Shown here piece by piece: positions 1 to 13,189 of a stretch of DNA of 64,000 nt. The first letter of the stretch is position 1. Every line of letters begins with the position of its first letter. The DNA comes from Carettochelys insculpta (lineage: Eukaryota > Chordata > Testudines > Carettochelyidae). The translations under genes and the position numbers were made by a program. Where the stretch lies: positions 36,855,501 to 36,919,500 of the forward strand of contig NC_134145.1 in the NCBI RefSeq assembly GCF_033958435.1. The letters are read 5' to 3'. Under the pieces are notes generated by a model that was not told where the DNA came from, did no database searches, and worked only from the letters and a program-made list of their open reading frames with translations.

Positions 1-3000
1 AGGATGAAGTAAGATTATTACTCTTGAAATAATTTCTAGGGACCTTGTTCTGAACTTAATCTATACTGGTTTTCTAGATACCTTCTTTTCTGCAAATAAA
101 CAGAGAATTAGGATGTCTAAGTGTTCATTACCCAAGGGACTCTATTTGATAATTTACTTCTAAGAGATTCTTAACTAAAACAGAAATGCATGTGCTTCAC
201 ATATTGGATTGCACTTTAGCATCAGTTTAAATGTAACTAACTGATGATCAGCAAAATTACAGAGAGGTAGCCGTTTTAGTCTGTACTCCAACAAAACAAA
301 GGAGCAGAAATGTGGTCTTTAAAGTGCTACATTTCTGCTGCTTTGTTTTGTTAGACAAATTACAGTAATTTATAAAATTACTCCATAAATAATATAAAGC
401 TATAATCTGAATGAGTTGGTGATAATTCATTTTGAAGAGTATGGGTTGACCACATAATCTGTGCTCTGTAACTTTCATCCCTGTGCTCTTCTAGTTGCCA
501 ATTTTCACAGGAAGGGTGCAGAAGCATGAGTATCAATTTCTTTCAAGAAAATAATTATTTAAATTTAAATGGACAAAAGAAAAAACAACTATATTCCAAT
601 AACCAAAACCCTCACTAATTGGAAAATGTATCACACACTGCAATACCTGGTCATTTCCAGATATCTATGAGTGGGGCTTTGATTACTACCTCTATTTCTC
701 TTTAGAATAATTTATCTCTGAAGTGAATTCAGTCCTATGAAAGGCAGTAGACTGACAGCAAATGGAAAATGAACTCCTTTGTTTTAGCAAAGAACAAGCA
801 CAATGTGGGAGATGACAGTGCAAGGCATGCCTATAACGTGATTCCAACATGCCTAGACATACTACTTCTAATGAACAAGACATTTAGACCAATCAGATTT
901 TGGTTTCTCTCAAAGGTAAGGCCCCCATACACTGCAATTGGCTCCATATGGGGGCCAGGATCTGCCCAGACAAAATGACTTGTATGTTTGGGGCCTAAAG
1001 TTAAAGGGAAAACTCTCATGTCTAAACATTTGAAGGACAGGGGCTTAAATGAATGTGTGGATATTTGTATTTCACACACTTATTTTAATGTGGAGGCCTA
1101 TTTCTTGGAACTAATTTGAGGGAATATAATTTAATAAGCAATAGAGCTGAAAATTGAAGAACAGTTTATACGAAGTGTTTCAAATGGAGAGAAAAAATAT
1201 ATATGGGAGAGTCTAATAGCTGGAGAATTATCTTGGAAATAAGAACCAAACATTATGTTGGATGACTAAATATTATTTTCAAATTCCCTTTTAAATAGCA
1301 TGAGGTTCCTAGAGCATTTAATAGGCACCAGAAAAAGCAATGCAGGTAAAAGAGGTACATTTATGAATGCAGGATACCAAATACCTAGACAGTATTGATG
1401 AAAATATTTTAGTGGGATCTGATAAATAGGTCTGTTCCCTCAATGTTTATTACCTTTTTAAATTAAATATAACAACATTCATTTTATCTTCTAGTAAATA
1501 CAAAACAATCCCTCAGTGAGAGATGAGATTTTTAACGTACACAGATCCTGATCTTGCAAACATGCAAGATGCATTTGAGTAACTAGGTATACAAATCATC
1601 CCAATGAGTTCCTCTTCTGTTTTATAATATAGATTTGTGTATTTTATTACTGCTTCAAGGTGATGGTTTTAATTTTTGTATCATTTTCAATATGATTAAT
1701 CAACAAATGTTTTATAACTTTATAGTTCAACTATTTTTAATCATCTCTTGATGATTTCCTCCCTCCTATCCCTCACATTTTTATTTCCAAATTTACTTTT
1801 AGCTTAAGAAAATGAACACCAGTAACCTCTTTAACATAGCAGATGACAGATGGAATAAAGAAGGGATAAAATCATTCCTCCTTCAACATTTCCACTTTGT
1901 GCTAAAAGGGTTACTGTAAAATTTCAACTTCTGTAAGCAGAAAATAAAGTCCCTGAAATAAACGATTTATAAAAGATGGTGTTTGTAGGAAACTACTAAG
2001 TAAGAAGACAGCCCCATTCAAACCATGTGAACTTTCTGAATGATCTTCACAGCCAGTTCCACGTAAAGCACATTGAACGCATCCATTCCATATGCATCGT
2101 ATACATCTTGTACAGTATATAAACCCGGATTACTGAATATTGAAATTATCATTTAACTAATATACTGTCATATACTGACTTGTCCTGTCAGCAGTACGTG
2201 ATTTTACTTTACAGTGTGCCCTGCAAGGTGTGCACGTATGTGGCAGCTCAGGGGAGAATCAAATGCTACCCAGCTGCTTAGCAGAGCACCTACAGCTAGT
2301 TTTTCTTTGTTTCTACTGGGATTGAGCATTCAAACATGCCTCAGTGCAAATAAACAATTTATTCTGCACGACAGAAAAATCCACACATGGATGGAAAACA
2401 TTAGAGAGAATATAGAAGAGGATGATTCTCAATATTTAAAAGGGCATAGCGCAACCTGTAACCTCTGTGGACTAATGTATGTTCACTTCTTCAGGCTGGC
2501 AACCTCAGGGTTTCATGATCATCTTACATTTACTAGAATAGTGTGAAGATATATTAATGATAATCATGATGAACCTATATAATGTAATTAACATTGATAA
2601 ACATTTATAATTTAGTATATAATTATTTATAGTATTTTATAATCTTTCCATGCACATACACACAATTTTCTTTGTTGTAGAACTGCAACCACCTTTGTAA
2701 GGGGACTGTGACACACTGGCTGAAATCTAAACCATATGTCCTTCTGCATCCATATGAGCCCCTTTACTGGATGTATTAGTTTCTGTGTATTATGGATAAG
2801 TACCAATATAATTGGCTAATGAATATAATTGAACATATTTAAAATGTGATATTATATATATACACACCTGGTTTACTTCCCATAGCTACCAGTGGTAGGA
2901 AGTCTTTAGATGTGTAGAATCCTTGATCCATTGTCAATCCTTGGAATATGTCTTCTTTCTTTGGCTCTGGTAAGCCTAGTATATAGAATTTTAAGCAGAT

Positions 3001-3717
3001 AATGTAGCAGATTCAAAGATTAAAAAATAACTATTAAGTAAATACCAACATAGCAAAATACGAACAGGTTTACCAACCCACCAGCCTTACCTTACCACCT
3101 TGCTGAGGGACAAGTTTTCTAAAAATAACACCACTATGCTAGCCTGTCAGTTTAATCAAGTAGGAAGGGGTATAAGTAACAAAACCCTACATCTATTCAA
3201 GGACATTTATTCATCATCTTCACTGGTCGTTCTTGGTTTTATTCTGGAATCTCCAAGATCTTATTGGTCTACATTTATTTATTGGTATTAATATCATATA
3301 GTTGTACTGCAACAGTGTGTGATAAGGGAGTGAGACTTCATAATTAAATCAAAAGATTGCAAGGATGTCTTTTCATTTTTGTGTACTTGGGTAGCAGAGA
3401 AAATGGATTACATAAAAGAGGAATTAGGAAGTTATTTTTTCATCCAAATTGAATGAAATAACATGACATTTTTCAACAAAAGTCCTGGTCTTTATATCTA
3501 GATTAAAAATATTCTCAACTTCTAATATCATTAGAAAATTGATTTATTTAGTAATTTTAAAATAATTAGCAACAATATAGCATAGATAATTCCAAGAAAT
3601 CATTTTTTCATGGGAAAATACTGACTCATGAAAACTGGAACTGTTCATGGAAAGAATTGGATGTGATAAATTTCCCAATTTTTTTGGGAAGCTGTCTCTT
3701 CACTGTTCATTTATGAA
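1..3717. other. AT-rich stretch, no gene recognised
   Basis: I see no recognisable coding region or intact repeat here. The sequence is AT-rich with short poly-A and poly-T runs. The longest open frame (2214-2546, plus strand) has no recognisable domain and starts in ordinary AT-rich DNA, so I treat it as chance. Confidence 0.6.
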
Positions 3718-3719
3718 TA

Positions 3720-4120
3720 CAGTCACCGCCCCCCCAATATACGTGATTTCAACTTGCGCTTAACTTGCTTTAACCATGAATCAAAATCCTGGAGTTCCCA
3801 GGGGCTGGAGGCTGGCAGAAACTAGGGGAAGCCGGGTGCATAGACAGCCATGGTGGCACGGCTCCTCCCCGGCTTCCTTCAGCTGGGGGAGCTGGGGGAC
3901 AAACAGCCATGCTGCTGCAACTTCTCCCTGCCTCCCCACCACTGTGGAGCCAGGAAACTGATCAGCGCTCGTGCTCTGGTCAGTTTCCCAGGTCCTGCAA
4001 GCCCAGGGGAGTAAGAAGCAGGTGGCAGCCTGATTCCCATCTCCCAGCCAATTGGCACAAAATTTGAGTTACGCAAGGCTGCCCAGGAATGCAACCCTTG
4101 AATAACTCGGGAGTCTACTG
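3720..4120. mobile_element. Tigger/pogo-like non-autonomous DNA transposon
   Basis: The element starts CAGTCACC and ends in the complement of CAGTAGACTCCC. It is flanked on both sides by TA (3718-3719 and 4121-4122), the target duplication of Tc1/mariner/pogo elements. The match between the two ends is weak beyond the first bases. The core is GC-rich, unlike the AT-rich host DNA. No transposase is present, so any mobility would have depended on another copy. Confidence 0.45.
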
Positions 4121-4302
4121 TATACTGAACAACACTGATCCCAGTAAAGATCCTTGGGGTACTCTTCTGTTTACTACTCCCCATTATGAAACTGGTCATC
4201 TAAGCTTTTAAACAGTTACTTGTCCATGAAAGGACCTCCCAGGACTTCTTACTTTGCTTAAGAGCCTTTGGTGAGAGACTGTCAAAGGTTTTCTGAAAGT
4301 TC

Positions 4303-5151
4303 AGATTGTAACATTACTCTGGGTACAATCTGGACTGGTGAACAGCTGTGTCCCCTCAATTCTCTAACTGGATTATTTTGCAAAGTGACACCATGTACTG
4401 CCCAATATCCTCCTCAACAATACAAGCTCACAGAAAGTCAGTTATTTCATTAATAGAAAACAATGTGCATAAACTTTATTATTGCAAATGAGGTTTTGCA
4501 AACACTTCAAACCAAGCATATACTTGTTGGGATAAAATAAACATTTATTAACTACAGAAAGAGTGAATTTAAGTGATTACAATTAATGAGGCACGAAAGT
4601 CTGAACTGGTTACAAAGAAATGAAAGGTAAAATGTAAACTTTGAACACAAATAAAAACAGCAAAAGTTTTGTAAGTACATCCAATGTCAGAAGCCTAATT
4701 TTCCAAATGTTGTTGACACCATGAGTAGAGAGACGGTAATTTGGAGGATATCTTTTCCTCATTTTTATAACACTTACACCTCTTTGAGAATCACCTCCAC
4801 TGCGCTGAAGTGACAGCCAGTCCTTTGCCAAGACATAAATTACTCACTCACGTCCTTCTTCCAACAAAAGAATGGCCATGTAATGAAATGGTAGACCATT
4901 TGATTTTACTGACTCTTGGAGGAGGCACCAGTTTGTCTTTTGTTTCTAAGGAACTGATTTGTGCTGCTTCCCCAAATTTGACATGTCTTAATAATATCAT
5001 ACAGTAGATTCTTATAGACTTTACAAACTACGTGGCCACACATTTTACCAGGACAAAAATGATTAGCAAACTATAAGTTTTCTAATGATACCTCAAAAGA
5101 CATATTTTGTACAAAATGTATCATACTCTGGTAAATGTGGTAGCGTGTCAC
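4303..5151. other. Unclassified insertion inside the CR1 relic
   Basis: CR1 homology stops near 4302 and resumes near 5152 at the next expected base, so about 850 bp was inserted. I do not recognise the insert. The octamer TACTCTGG occurs near both edges (4315-4322 and 5124-5131). This could be a hAT-sized duplication or chance, because it does not sit exactly at the CR1 breakpoints. Confidence 0.45.
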
Positions 5152-5154
5152 GCA

Positions 5155-6545
5155 AGTACATTTTATCCCCTGGATCACCCTTGTCCCCATGTTTCTTGAC
5201 GCCCTCAGAGATTTCTAACAGATTGGTAAGGCATGATCTCCACTCACAAAAATAGTGTCGACTCTTCCCCAACATATTACATTCATTTATGTGTCAGATA
5301 TTCTGTCCTTTATTATTGTTTCAACCAATTTGTTTATAACTGGAGATAAGGCTTGTAATTTTCAGGATCACATCTGGATCATTTTTGAAAAATCAGCATT
5401 ACAGTAGCTATCCTCCTGTCATCTGGTACAGAGGATGACTTAAGTGATTGGTTAGATACCATAGTTTATAGTTCTGTGATTTTGTATCTGAGTTCCAGCA
5501 GAACTCTGACATAAATGTAATGTGGTCCTGGTAATCTATTACTGTTTAATTTATCATCTTGTTCTAAAAACTCCTTTACTGATAGCTCAGTCTGGGACAG
5601 TTCATCAGGTGTCACATAAAAAGAATGGCTCAAGTGTGGTAACCTCTGTTACACTGTCTGCAATGGAGATGGATGTAAAGAATTCATTTAGCTTCTCTGA
5701 AATGGCCTTGTCTTCCGTTAGTACTCCTTTAGCGTCTCACTTATTATTTGGCAGGCTTCCCAAGTCTGATGTACTTACAAAACTTGTGCTGTTTGTGTTA
5801 TTTACTGTTTTTGTCCAATTCTTCTTTGGCCTAAGTGTAGATTTATACTCTTTTCTATTTTCCTTAGCAGGATTTGATGTCCAATTTTTATAGAATGTCT
5901 TTTTGTCTTTAACTGCCTCTTTCACTGTATTGGTTAGCTGATCAGGTATTTTTTAGTCCTCTTATTGTGGTCTTTTTTAAGTTGGGGGCATACTATTATG
6001 GTGCTTTAACATATTTCAACGTAGCTTGTGGGCATTTCATTCTTGTGACTATTCCTTTAAATTTGCACTTAACTAGCTCCCCCATTTGTGTGTAGTTCAC
6101 TTTTTTTTTTTTTAAAAATTTAAATGCTGCTCTGGTGGGTTTCTTTGGGATTCTCTGCTCCTCATTGTAAAAATGTTACACTTTATTACATTATAGTCAC
6201 TATTACTGAGTGGTACAGCTATTCTTGGACTAGACACTTGTACCATGTGGATCTAAATCAAGAATTGCCTCTCTCTTTTGGGGGTTCCAGCACTAGTTGC
6301 TCAAGAAGCATTCATTAATTGTGTCTAGAAATTCTATCTCAGCATCATGTTCTGACATATAACCAGTCAACATGTGGACAGTTGAAATCCCCCCTTATTA
6401 TTGGACTTGTCTATTTTTGGAGACTGTAATTTCTCTAAGCATTTCATAATGTCCAACACCATCCTGGTCAGGTGGTGGGTAGTATATTACTACTGCTATA
6501 CTCTTATTTTTCAAGCATGGGCTCCTTATCCATAAAGAAATCTTT
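5155..6545 (-). pseudogene. CR1 ORF2 fragment (endonuclease to early reverse transcriptase)
   Basis: This is the decayed coding part of the CR1 relic. On the minus strand near 6490-6430 the frame reads a PPDQDG-like string followed by MLREIT, which is typical of the CR1 endonuclease domain. An open stretch at 5737-5925 has the lysine-rich linker with a KEAVKDKK start. The region at 5160-5300 corresponds to the reverse-transcriptase core. In a live element this protein nicks target DNA and copies the LINE RNA into the nick. Here the frame is interrupted many times and no full-length product is possible. Confidence 0.65.
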
Positions 6546-7425
6546 ACGAGAAATTAGATCTATTAATGAACTGAGGGTAAGATTAAAACAATGATTTGTA
6601 TATCGCTGAGCTGCTCAAGTGCTCTTTTAAATCAGCCTGGAGAAGCATGTACAATCAGAAAGTAATGAATACAGTGACCCAGATCCTGCACCATAGCTAA
6701 TGAGTCCTTGGCGAAGCTATGTGAAATAGGAGAATGAAAAGCTAACCTCACTTCATATTTGCACCCCTTCAGTTCTGGGGTTGCCTGAGCAATAAGATGG
6801 TCCCTTCTGCAGGTGATGCTTGCTGCCTTGAAGATACCAGTGACAACACCTGGTGCTGTCTTAAACAAGCCTAATGTTGCCTTATCTCATTAATTTATTG
6901 TTAATCATGATATCTTGTGTTTTTCCTACAGCTCCAGCTGAAGTTGAGTGATTACATGATAATTTCAGCTTTTGTTTTTTTAAAAGCAAGCATTTTAAGT
7001 ACATTTCTAACCCTCAAGGTTGCAGAGAAAAAGACTGAAATATGACCTGAATGAATTATAAACATTAAGGAAATAAAAGGAAAATAAAATATACCTTTAT
7101 TATAATTGAAACTCTCACAGTCTATTTATAAGGCATGAATCATTATTTTTGAACACCTTTGAAAATAGACATGTCTATTGCTAGATGCTGACAAAAATTA
7201 ATAAGGAAATAGTTGTGCAAAATCAGTGTGTAACAAATTAGAACCCCTGAATATCATACTTCTGCTGGAAGTAAGACCATTCATCAGTGAGCAGTGAATA
7301 ATTGATAGGCTGAGGTGCTGCCAGTTAATTGGTGCATAGGCATTAAGAGTTTGTAAAATACATACATGAAATGGATCCAAAGCTGTACAGATCATGAGAC
7401 ATCTTTCTACACTGCTATTCATATG

Positions 7426-7829
7426 GGCTACATCTACACTGGTCCTTCTTTTTTGAAAGAGGCATACAAAAATGGCCAATCAAAAATGCAAATGAGATGC
7501 TGATTTGCATACTCAGTGACTCATTTGCATAATGGCAGCCACTCGCCATTCTGGAAGTGTTGTTTTTGAAAACTGAAACAGCCATGTAGATGGGGTTCCT
7601 TTGAAAGGAAGCTCCGCATTCGAAAACACTCCTCTCCAAAAGGCTTCCTTTTGAAGGATCTCTGTCTCCGTGGCTGATTTGGCTTTCGAAAACAGCACTT
7701 CTGGAATAGTGAGTGGATGTCACTATGCAAATGAGGTGATGAATATGCAAATCAACACCTCATTTATATTTTCAATCAGCCATTTTTGCATGCCCCTTTC
7801 AAAAGGGAGAGCCCAGTGTAAACATAGCC
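7426..7829. mobile_element. PIF/Harbinger-type MITE, TSD ATG
   Basis: Terminal inverted repeats start GGCTACATCTACACTGG on the left, and the right end is the complement of GGCTATGTTTACACTGG. A 3-bp duplication ATG flanks both ends. The inner part is also strongly inverted-repeated, with runs of ATGCAAATGAG and its complement. The ends match the transposase-bearing relic at 52.3 kb, which assigns the family. There is no coding capacity; open frames here are chance products of the palindromic arms. Confidence 0.75.
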
Positions 7830-7911
7830 ATGTTGTTTATCATTCTAAAATGGGTACCACAATAAGCAACCCAAGATCATTGTGCTTTCTTCAAGCTCCC
7901 AGGCTATGTCT

Positions 7912-8165
7912 ACAGAGCAGGAGCTATTCTGGGATATTGTAGTATCCCAAAATGTTCCATGTCTATGCAATGTGCCTGTCAATTTGAAAAAAAATTTGAA
8001 ATAATGGACATACTGTTTCGACATCCCTGTACACCTCATCACAGGAGCATAAGAGATACCTCGAATTAGTGCTTTATTTTCACATGTGGTGCTGTTTAGA
8101 TAGTGCCACATGCTGAAATAGCTTATTTCAAAACTGACTCAAACTACGCTGCACTAATTGTGTAG
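7912..8165. mobile_element. Degraded Harbinger-type MITE
   Basis: A clear left end (GGCTATGTCTACAGAGCAG) is followed by the TTTCAAAA and AATAGCTTATTT words of this MITE group. The right end is only guessed, from a possible complement near 8150. No target duplication could be confirmed. Confidence 0.4.
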
Positions 8166-9174
8166 CTTATTTTGAGTTTAGGCTGTCATATGAACATAAG
8201 CCTCTGCCCAGAAGGCTGAGGAGAGAGTTCAGAGAGATCTGAGCCACTGCTGCTACTGGGTTTTATACTACCAGAAGCAACATTCTAGCCTCAATCCATG
8301 TGCAACACTCACAGTGACATTAGCATGACTTCCACTGTGAACTGAAGGTGGTATTTGGCCTTAACTTTTCACACTCACCCTTCAAATATGAAAGCAATAC
8401 TTCCCCAAATCAAAAGAACTTTCATCCCTTTTTACCACTGCAGTCTGTCTCCAGCTGAGCTCGATTTGGCTTCTATTAAAGTCACTGACATAACTCCCAC
8501 TAATATTAAAAGGAGCAGAGTGAGACCAAGAGTCTCACACTAAATGGGCCAGATTCACAGCTGGTCCAATACCACTGAAAACAATGGGACTGTGTCAAGG
8601 ATAAATTTGGTGTAAAGGTTTTTAAGATGGTTACTATGACAACAAAATAGAACACTAGGCATCTACTGCTAAACATCTATTTTATTGTTATTTGAATGAG
8701 ATTCACTTTTGTTTCACAGACAAAAGTAAGAAAACCAAATATATAATATTTCCATTGTAAAGAAATGCTAAGGCATTTCCCCTCATGTACACACATGTTC
8801 ATATATGTCTGGCCCAGTTACAAGCCTTTTCCTATGCTTTCAGATATGGAAAGTGAGAGTACAAGAACCAATACCCATCCTACAGTGATACCCTTCAGCA
8901 ATAAACTGCCACCCACCAGAAGTACACTTCAAAGAGAGATCAAATACTGATAAATAGCCAGTAGCCACTCAAAAGAAAATCTGGAACAAGATTGTTACAC
9001 GGAAGAAATCATTTAGAACAGAACAGTCACATAAGAAAGATACAATTTAAAAAAGTCACCAATGATAGATACAATTTGGGATAATGTCACTATCCACAGG
9101 AAATAGGATTTGGAGAAACTTTCCAATCAGGAAAAATAGCCTTTGAAGTGATACACTGAAGTGATGCTTTAAAG

Positions 9175-9486
9175 CAGTGATACTCAAATCTAACCAGTTC
9201 AGGGGTCAAATTAACAATCAATGTTACCCAAAAGAGTCACAGCAGTCTGAATTCGTTGTCTTATTTTTATATACATTATTCTCACAGCAAAATGATGGAT
9301 GAAGAATTATTATTTTATCAACTACAGTTGGCTAATAACATCATAAAAGCATTCTAATTGGTTAATAACTTTGATTAAATAATAATCAAACTACCCAGCA
9401 TTTTTAATACCATCCACTGCAGAATGCTACAGGAGACACATTGAAGAGACATGTGTAGTCCACCATCCTCAGGCTGCATACCACTG
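9175..9486. mobile_element. hAT-type non-autonomous transposon, 312 bp
   Basis: The element starts CAGTGATACTCAAA and ends TACCACTG, the usual hAT terminal pattern. It is flanked by CTTTAAAG (9167-9174) and CTTTACAG (9487-9494), an 8-bp target duplication with one difference. The interior is AT-rich with no transposase sequence. The duplication size and the end sequence both support the hAT call. Confidence 0.8.
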
Positions 9487-10210
9487 CTTTACAGAAAGAT
9501 TGTGCTCTAATGCTGATGCACAAGTGAGGTGACACTCAAGAAACAGACACTTCGGAACTAAATAAACAGAGGTTCTTGCCAATACATTCTCCCCTCTCAA
9601 AACCCACCTAACAAGCCATCAGCGAGATCTTTTTGTTCAGTGTTCCCTGATCAGAAACAATCATTCATCTCCAAATTCCCAGCCTGTAACATATACCAAA
9701 CCCTAACAATAACTTAGACCTTTCCTTTCACTGCACTGAGGAACACTTCTTGTAGGGGAGTTTCTGGAGGCAGCAGCTGTGTACTCTCATGGTTGCTAGT
9801 GGTAACAGTTGGATGGAGATGGAGGATTAGGGGTGTAAAAGCACTGTTCAGCGTCAGATATTTTGAATATTATTTTACTTTTATTTCCTTTGTATTGTCA
9901 CTTGTACATCGTTAGAGACATTTCAGTTAAATTCTTCTGTTTTTATTGTGAAGCTTTTGACAGCAGCTATTATTTTACTATTTAATTGTCAAGAATCCTT
10001 TCAAATTAAAAATTAGCAAATTCCTGGAATCAGGAGAAGGGTTTGTGGGAGGAATGAAATGGCTTGCATCTCCAAGATACCAGACTTTTAATAAATCACA
10101 GGCATGTGCTGTGAGTTCTGCTATCTCCTCCTACACCCATGGAAAAAATCACTGTTCACTTGTGTGCCCCTTGCTTTCCAGGTATCATCAACATAACTTT
10201 TATTTACACA

Positions 10211-10622
10211 CAGCGGAACCTCAGAATTACAAACACCAGAGTTACAAACTGTGTGGCCAACCACATATTTTATTTAGAACTAGAAGGGTGCAATCAGATA
10301 GCAACAGGGACACCCCCTACCCCTCCCACCATCCACAAAAAAAGCAGCAAAAACAGTATATTACTGTGTTTAATAAATACCATTGATAAAAATAGAGGGA
10401 ATGTTATTTTTTTAAAAATTTGACAAGGTAAGAAAACTGTTTCAGTACTTGTTTCATTTCAGTTAAGATGGCTAAAAGTGGCATCCTTCTTCTGCATAGT
10501 AAACTTTCAAAAACCGTATCGTCAATGTTCATTTGTAAGCTTTTGAAAGACTCATCTTCGTGTTTTGTTCAGTTATGAACAGCCTTCATTTCAGAGGTGC
10601 TCGAAGCTCTGAGGTTCTATTG
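10211..10622. mobile_element. Tigger-like element with GAACCTCAGA ends
   Basis: The left end reads CAGCGGAACCTCAGAATTAC. The right end, read on the other strand, is CAATAGAACCTCAGAGCTTC. Together these form an inverted repeat of about 25 bp with mismatches. The flanking TA dinucleotides have decayed. No transposase is present. Confidence 0.6.
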
Positions 10623-10930
10623 CCCACATGTTGAATACACATCTTATAACTTTTCTTTAAAAGCAGGAACAAAGGAACAGCACCTCCCCGGCCACCGTCA
10701 GTGAATGAAACCAAATTCAGAGAGAATTAGAGTGTCTGTGCAAACATCTCTTCTCTCCTGCCCTCTATCTGACTGAGGAGAACAACTCGTGATTACTCTG
10801 GGGAGAGAAACAGAGATACACAGGATCAGGGACAGGATGGGACTCATTGTCTTCCTCCCCCAAGCTCTCAGGGGTTTCAGGTGGGTAAATTATGTCAAGC
10901 ATCCAACATGCTCCACCCTGGCAGTGGTAG

Positions 10931-10960
10931 AAGAGGGAGGGAGGGAGGGAGAGAGGGAAA
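10931..10960. repeat. Purine simple repeat (GGGA)n
   Basis: A short run of GGGA and GA units lies in a locally GC-rich stretch (about 10.85-11.25 kb) where I see no gene. Confidence 0.7.
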
Positions 10961-11300
10961 GATTCACTACCTCCACAGCAGCCAGGGTGGTATCTGGTGC
11001 GGGGGAGGAAGACATGCTGCCTAAACTGGGCCAATCTGACTTTCTGTGAACAGTTCCTTCCCCTTCCTGCAAGTAGGCAGGCCTGCACACCAGCAACCTC
11101 CCCTGACCTTCCTCATAGCTCCCATTTTTAAGGGGAAGGAAAAGACAGGGATTGGGTGAGTGGTGGTGTTGGGTTTTTGCACGTCCGTAAATGTCACAAC
11201 TGTTCTTCCCCATCTGGGCCCTTTAAAAACCTAACCCCCTCCCTCTCATCTTTTTACCCTTTTGGTGTGGCCTGAGGACTGCCACTGTCAGCATGAGTGA

Positions 11301-11578
11301 GGCTATGTCTACATGAGGCAAAGAAAGTCAGTTGCAGACACGTAATTCTAGCCATGGCAATTGTGTAGCTAGACTCGACGCATTGGCACTCATCTTACCT
11401 GGCTGTTCTCACTGAAGAAGGTTGATGGGAGTTTCTCCCATCAACCTCTCTTACTCCTCACATCTCAATGCTGACCCTTGATAGGTTGATTTCATGCATC
11501 CCAACCAGACATGCGAAATTGACCCGTGGAAGATCAACCCTGAGCAGGTCAATCTTCTGGGGTAGTGTAGACATAGCC
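11301..11578. mobile_element. PIF/Harbinger-type MITE, TSD TGA
   Basis: The left end is GGCTATGTCTACATGAGG and the right end is the complement of GGCTATGTCTACACTACC. A TGA triplet directly flanks both sides (11298-11300 and 11579-11581). Inside are inverted segments around TTGATGGGAG and its complement. Same family ends as the 7.4-kb copy. Confidence 0.8.
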
Positions 11579-12925
11579 TGAGAAAAGCACAGACAAGGGC
11601 ATGGTAAATGCCTGTTAATACTCTGTTATTGCTTCTGCTAAGTGTTTTGCAGTGGTTAATGGGATTTCAATGACATCGTTGATTTGCAGCCATATCTTGC
11701 TCAGGGACCAAGCTGAGGTTGTGCATGGGTTGGTGTGGGGAGGAGGGAGCTGGGTTCAGGAAAGTCTTTCTAGAACCAGGCAGGATATTTCTAGGGACCG
11801 CTGAGATGTCTTGCAATGTTCCCTCTAATGTTTTCCATCCATCTGTAGATTATTTCCATCCATATATGGAATAATCTTTTCTATGAGGACTGAGGCATGT
11901 GCAAATGTGCAACATTAGTAGGAACAAGATCCTCACTGTGAGTGCAATGCTCATCAGCTGGGCAGCATCTGAATGTCTCCTGAATGGCCACACAAGTACA
12001 CACAAGTACACAGCTTACAGTGTGCAGTCATGCCTTGTACTTTTCCAGCCTCAGATACCGGTTCCTGCCATGGCTTAGAGTCTTCTTCAAAGAACTCCCC
12101 TGAAGGGACTCCTGACCCAGGACTGATGGGCAGAGATATTGAGTAACATGCTTCTCTTCCTCCAGGCCTCCCTGGCTTTCTCTGAAGTCTCTGCTGCCTC
12201 CTTGGCCCTCAGCATTGTCCTGTTATGTGATGAGGCTGATGGGGTAGAAGATTCAGGAGAGCAACCTGTCTAGGTCATCAGGGCAAGGGTGTGTGCTAGA
12301 TTCCCTCCTGCAACAACTGAGTTACTTGTACAGATGTCTGAGTGCTTCATGTGATCCTGCATGGGGATGGAGTTCAGTGACCAGCTGTCTCTCCAGCTCC
12401 CATGAAATCTCTTGAGACAGGAGACCACTTTGTCTGGTACGGGCTAAGTTGTGGAAAGTATGTGCTGAACATGCACTGATGTGCTCTGGAGATCAGACGG
12501 AATCCCTTTGAGCATCCTCAGTGATCACTGGGGCTGATCAGTATGCTTCAAGAGAAAACTGAAAGTGCTCAGCACTGAGTGCCAGTAATGTAGATAATGG
12601 GGGACCAAGGACCATTGAATAAATAACAGGCGTTGTTTGACTGATGCCAGAAGTATAGCAACGCTTTGCTGCCAACCACACTACACTGGGTTCAGGGCTA
12701 TGCCACAGTTGAGGTACATACATATCGACACCTCTCCTGCATGCTAGCTTTCAAACACAAGGTTATGGCAATAGCGCATATGTAACCTTGTATACTCAGT
12801 CAGGCCTTTAAAAAACACTGCTATGACTGTCACAACTATTATCCAGGCTTGTGAGGAAAACTAAAAGGGAGTGAAGGGTGGCAAAGAAGAGGTACAGCAT
12901 ACATCAGTCTCCCAGTCTACTTCTA

Positions 12926-13189
12926 TATTTGCCCCCTCCCATCGGAGATGCATGGCAATGAGGCAATTTGAAGCAGGCTAGTTTTGTGGGAGTAAGGCAA
13001 TGTCAATGTGGGGCACTGATTTTGAAGCTGCCCACATCTTCATATCAATCTACAATTCAAAGTCTGTACCTCGAAATTTGTATGGCCACCTTTATGCTTA
13101 TGGTGCACTGAATGTACATGTTAGTGCCTCATTAGCCTACTTCAAATTGCCTCATTACCATGCCACCTCTGATGGAAGGGGGCAAATGC
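12926..13189. repeat. Inverted repeat, arms about 60 bp
   Basis: The left arm (12926-12985) contains GGCAATGAGGCAATTTGAAG. The right arm (13129-13189) contains its near complement, CTTCAAATTGCCTCATTACC. The AATGAGGCA words resemble MITE interiors seen elsewhere in the window. I found no clean ends, so this is probably the core of a decayed MITE. Confidence 0.6.

Larger units (their letters stand above)
4126..6545 (-). mobile_element. CR1-type LINE relic, interrupted
   Basis: The strand shown is antisense to a CR1 LINE. Reading the minus strand, the apurinic-endonuclease part lies at about 6100-6545 and the linker at about 5740-5925. The reverse-transcriptase part lies at 5155-5560 and resumes at 4126-4302. 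The text closely resembles the abundant turtle and bird CR1 consensus as I know it. It is broken by many stops and indels and by an unrelated insertion of about 850 bp (4303-5151). The 3' end of the LINE is missing, because a Tigger-like element lies just beyond it. This is a dead copy. Confidence 0.75.

Noticed and set aside
2214..2546. 110-codon plus-strand open frame with a possible hydrophobic segment
   Set aside because: No recognisable domain, no splice or repeat context, and length within chance for 64 kb.
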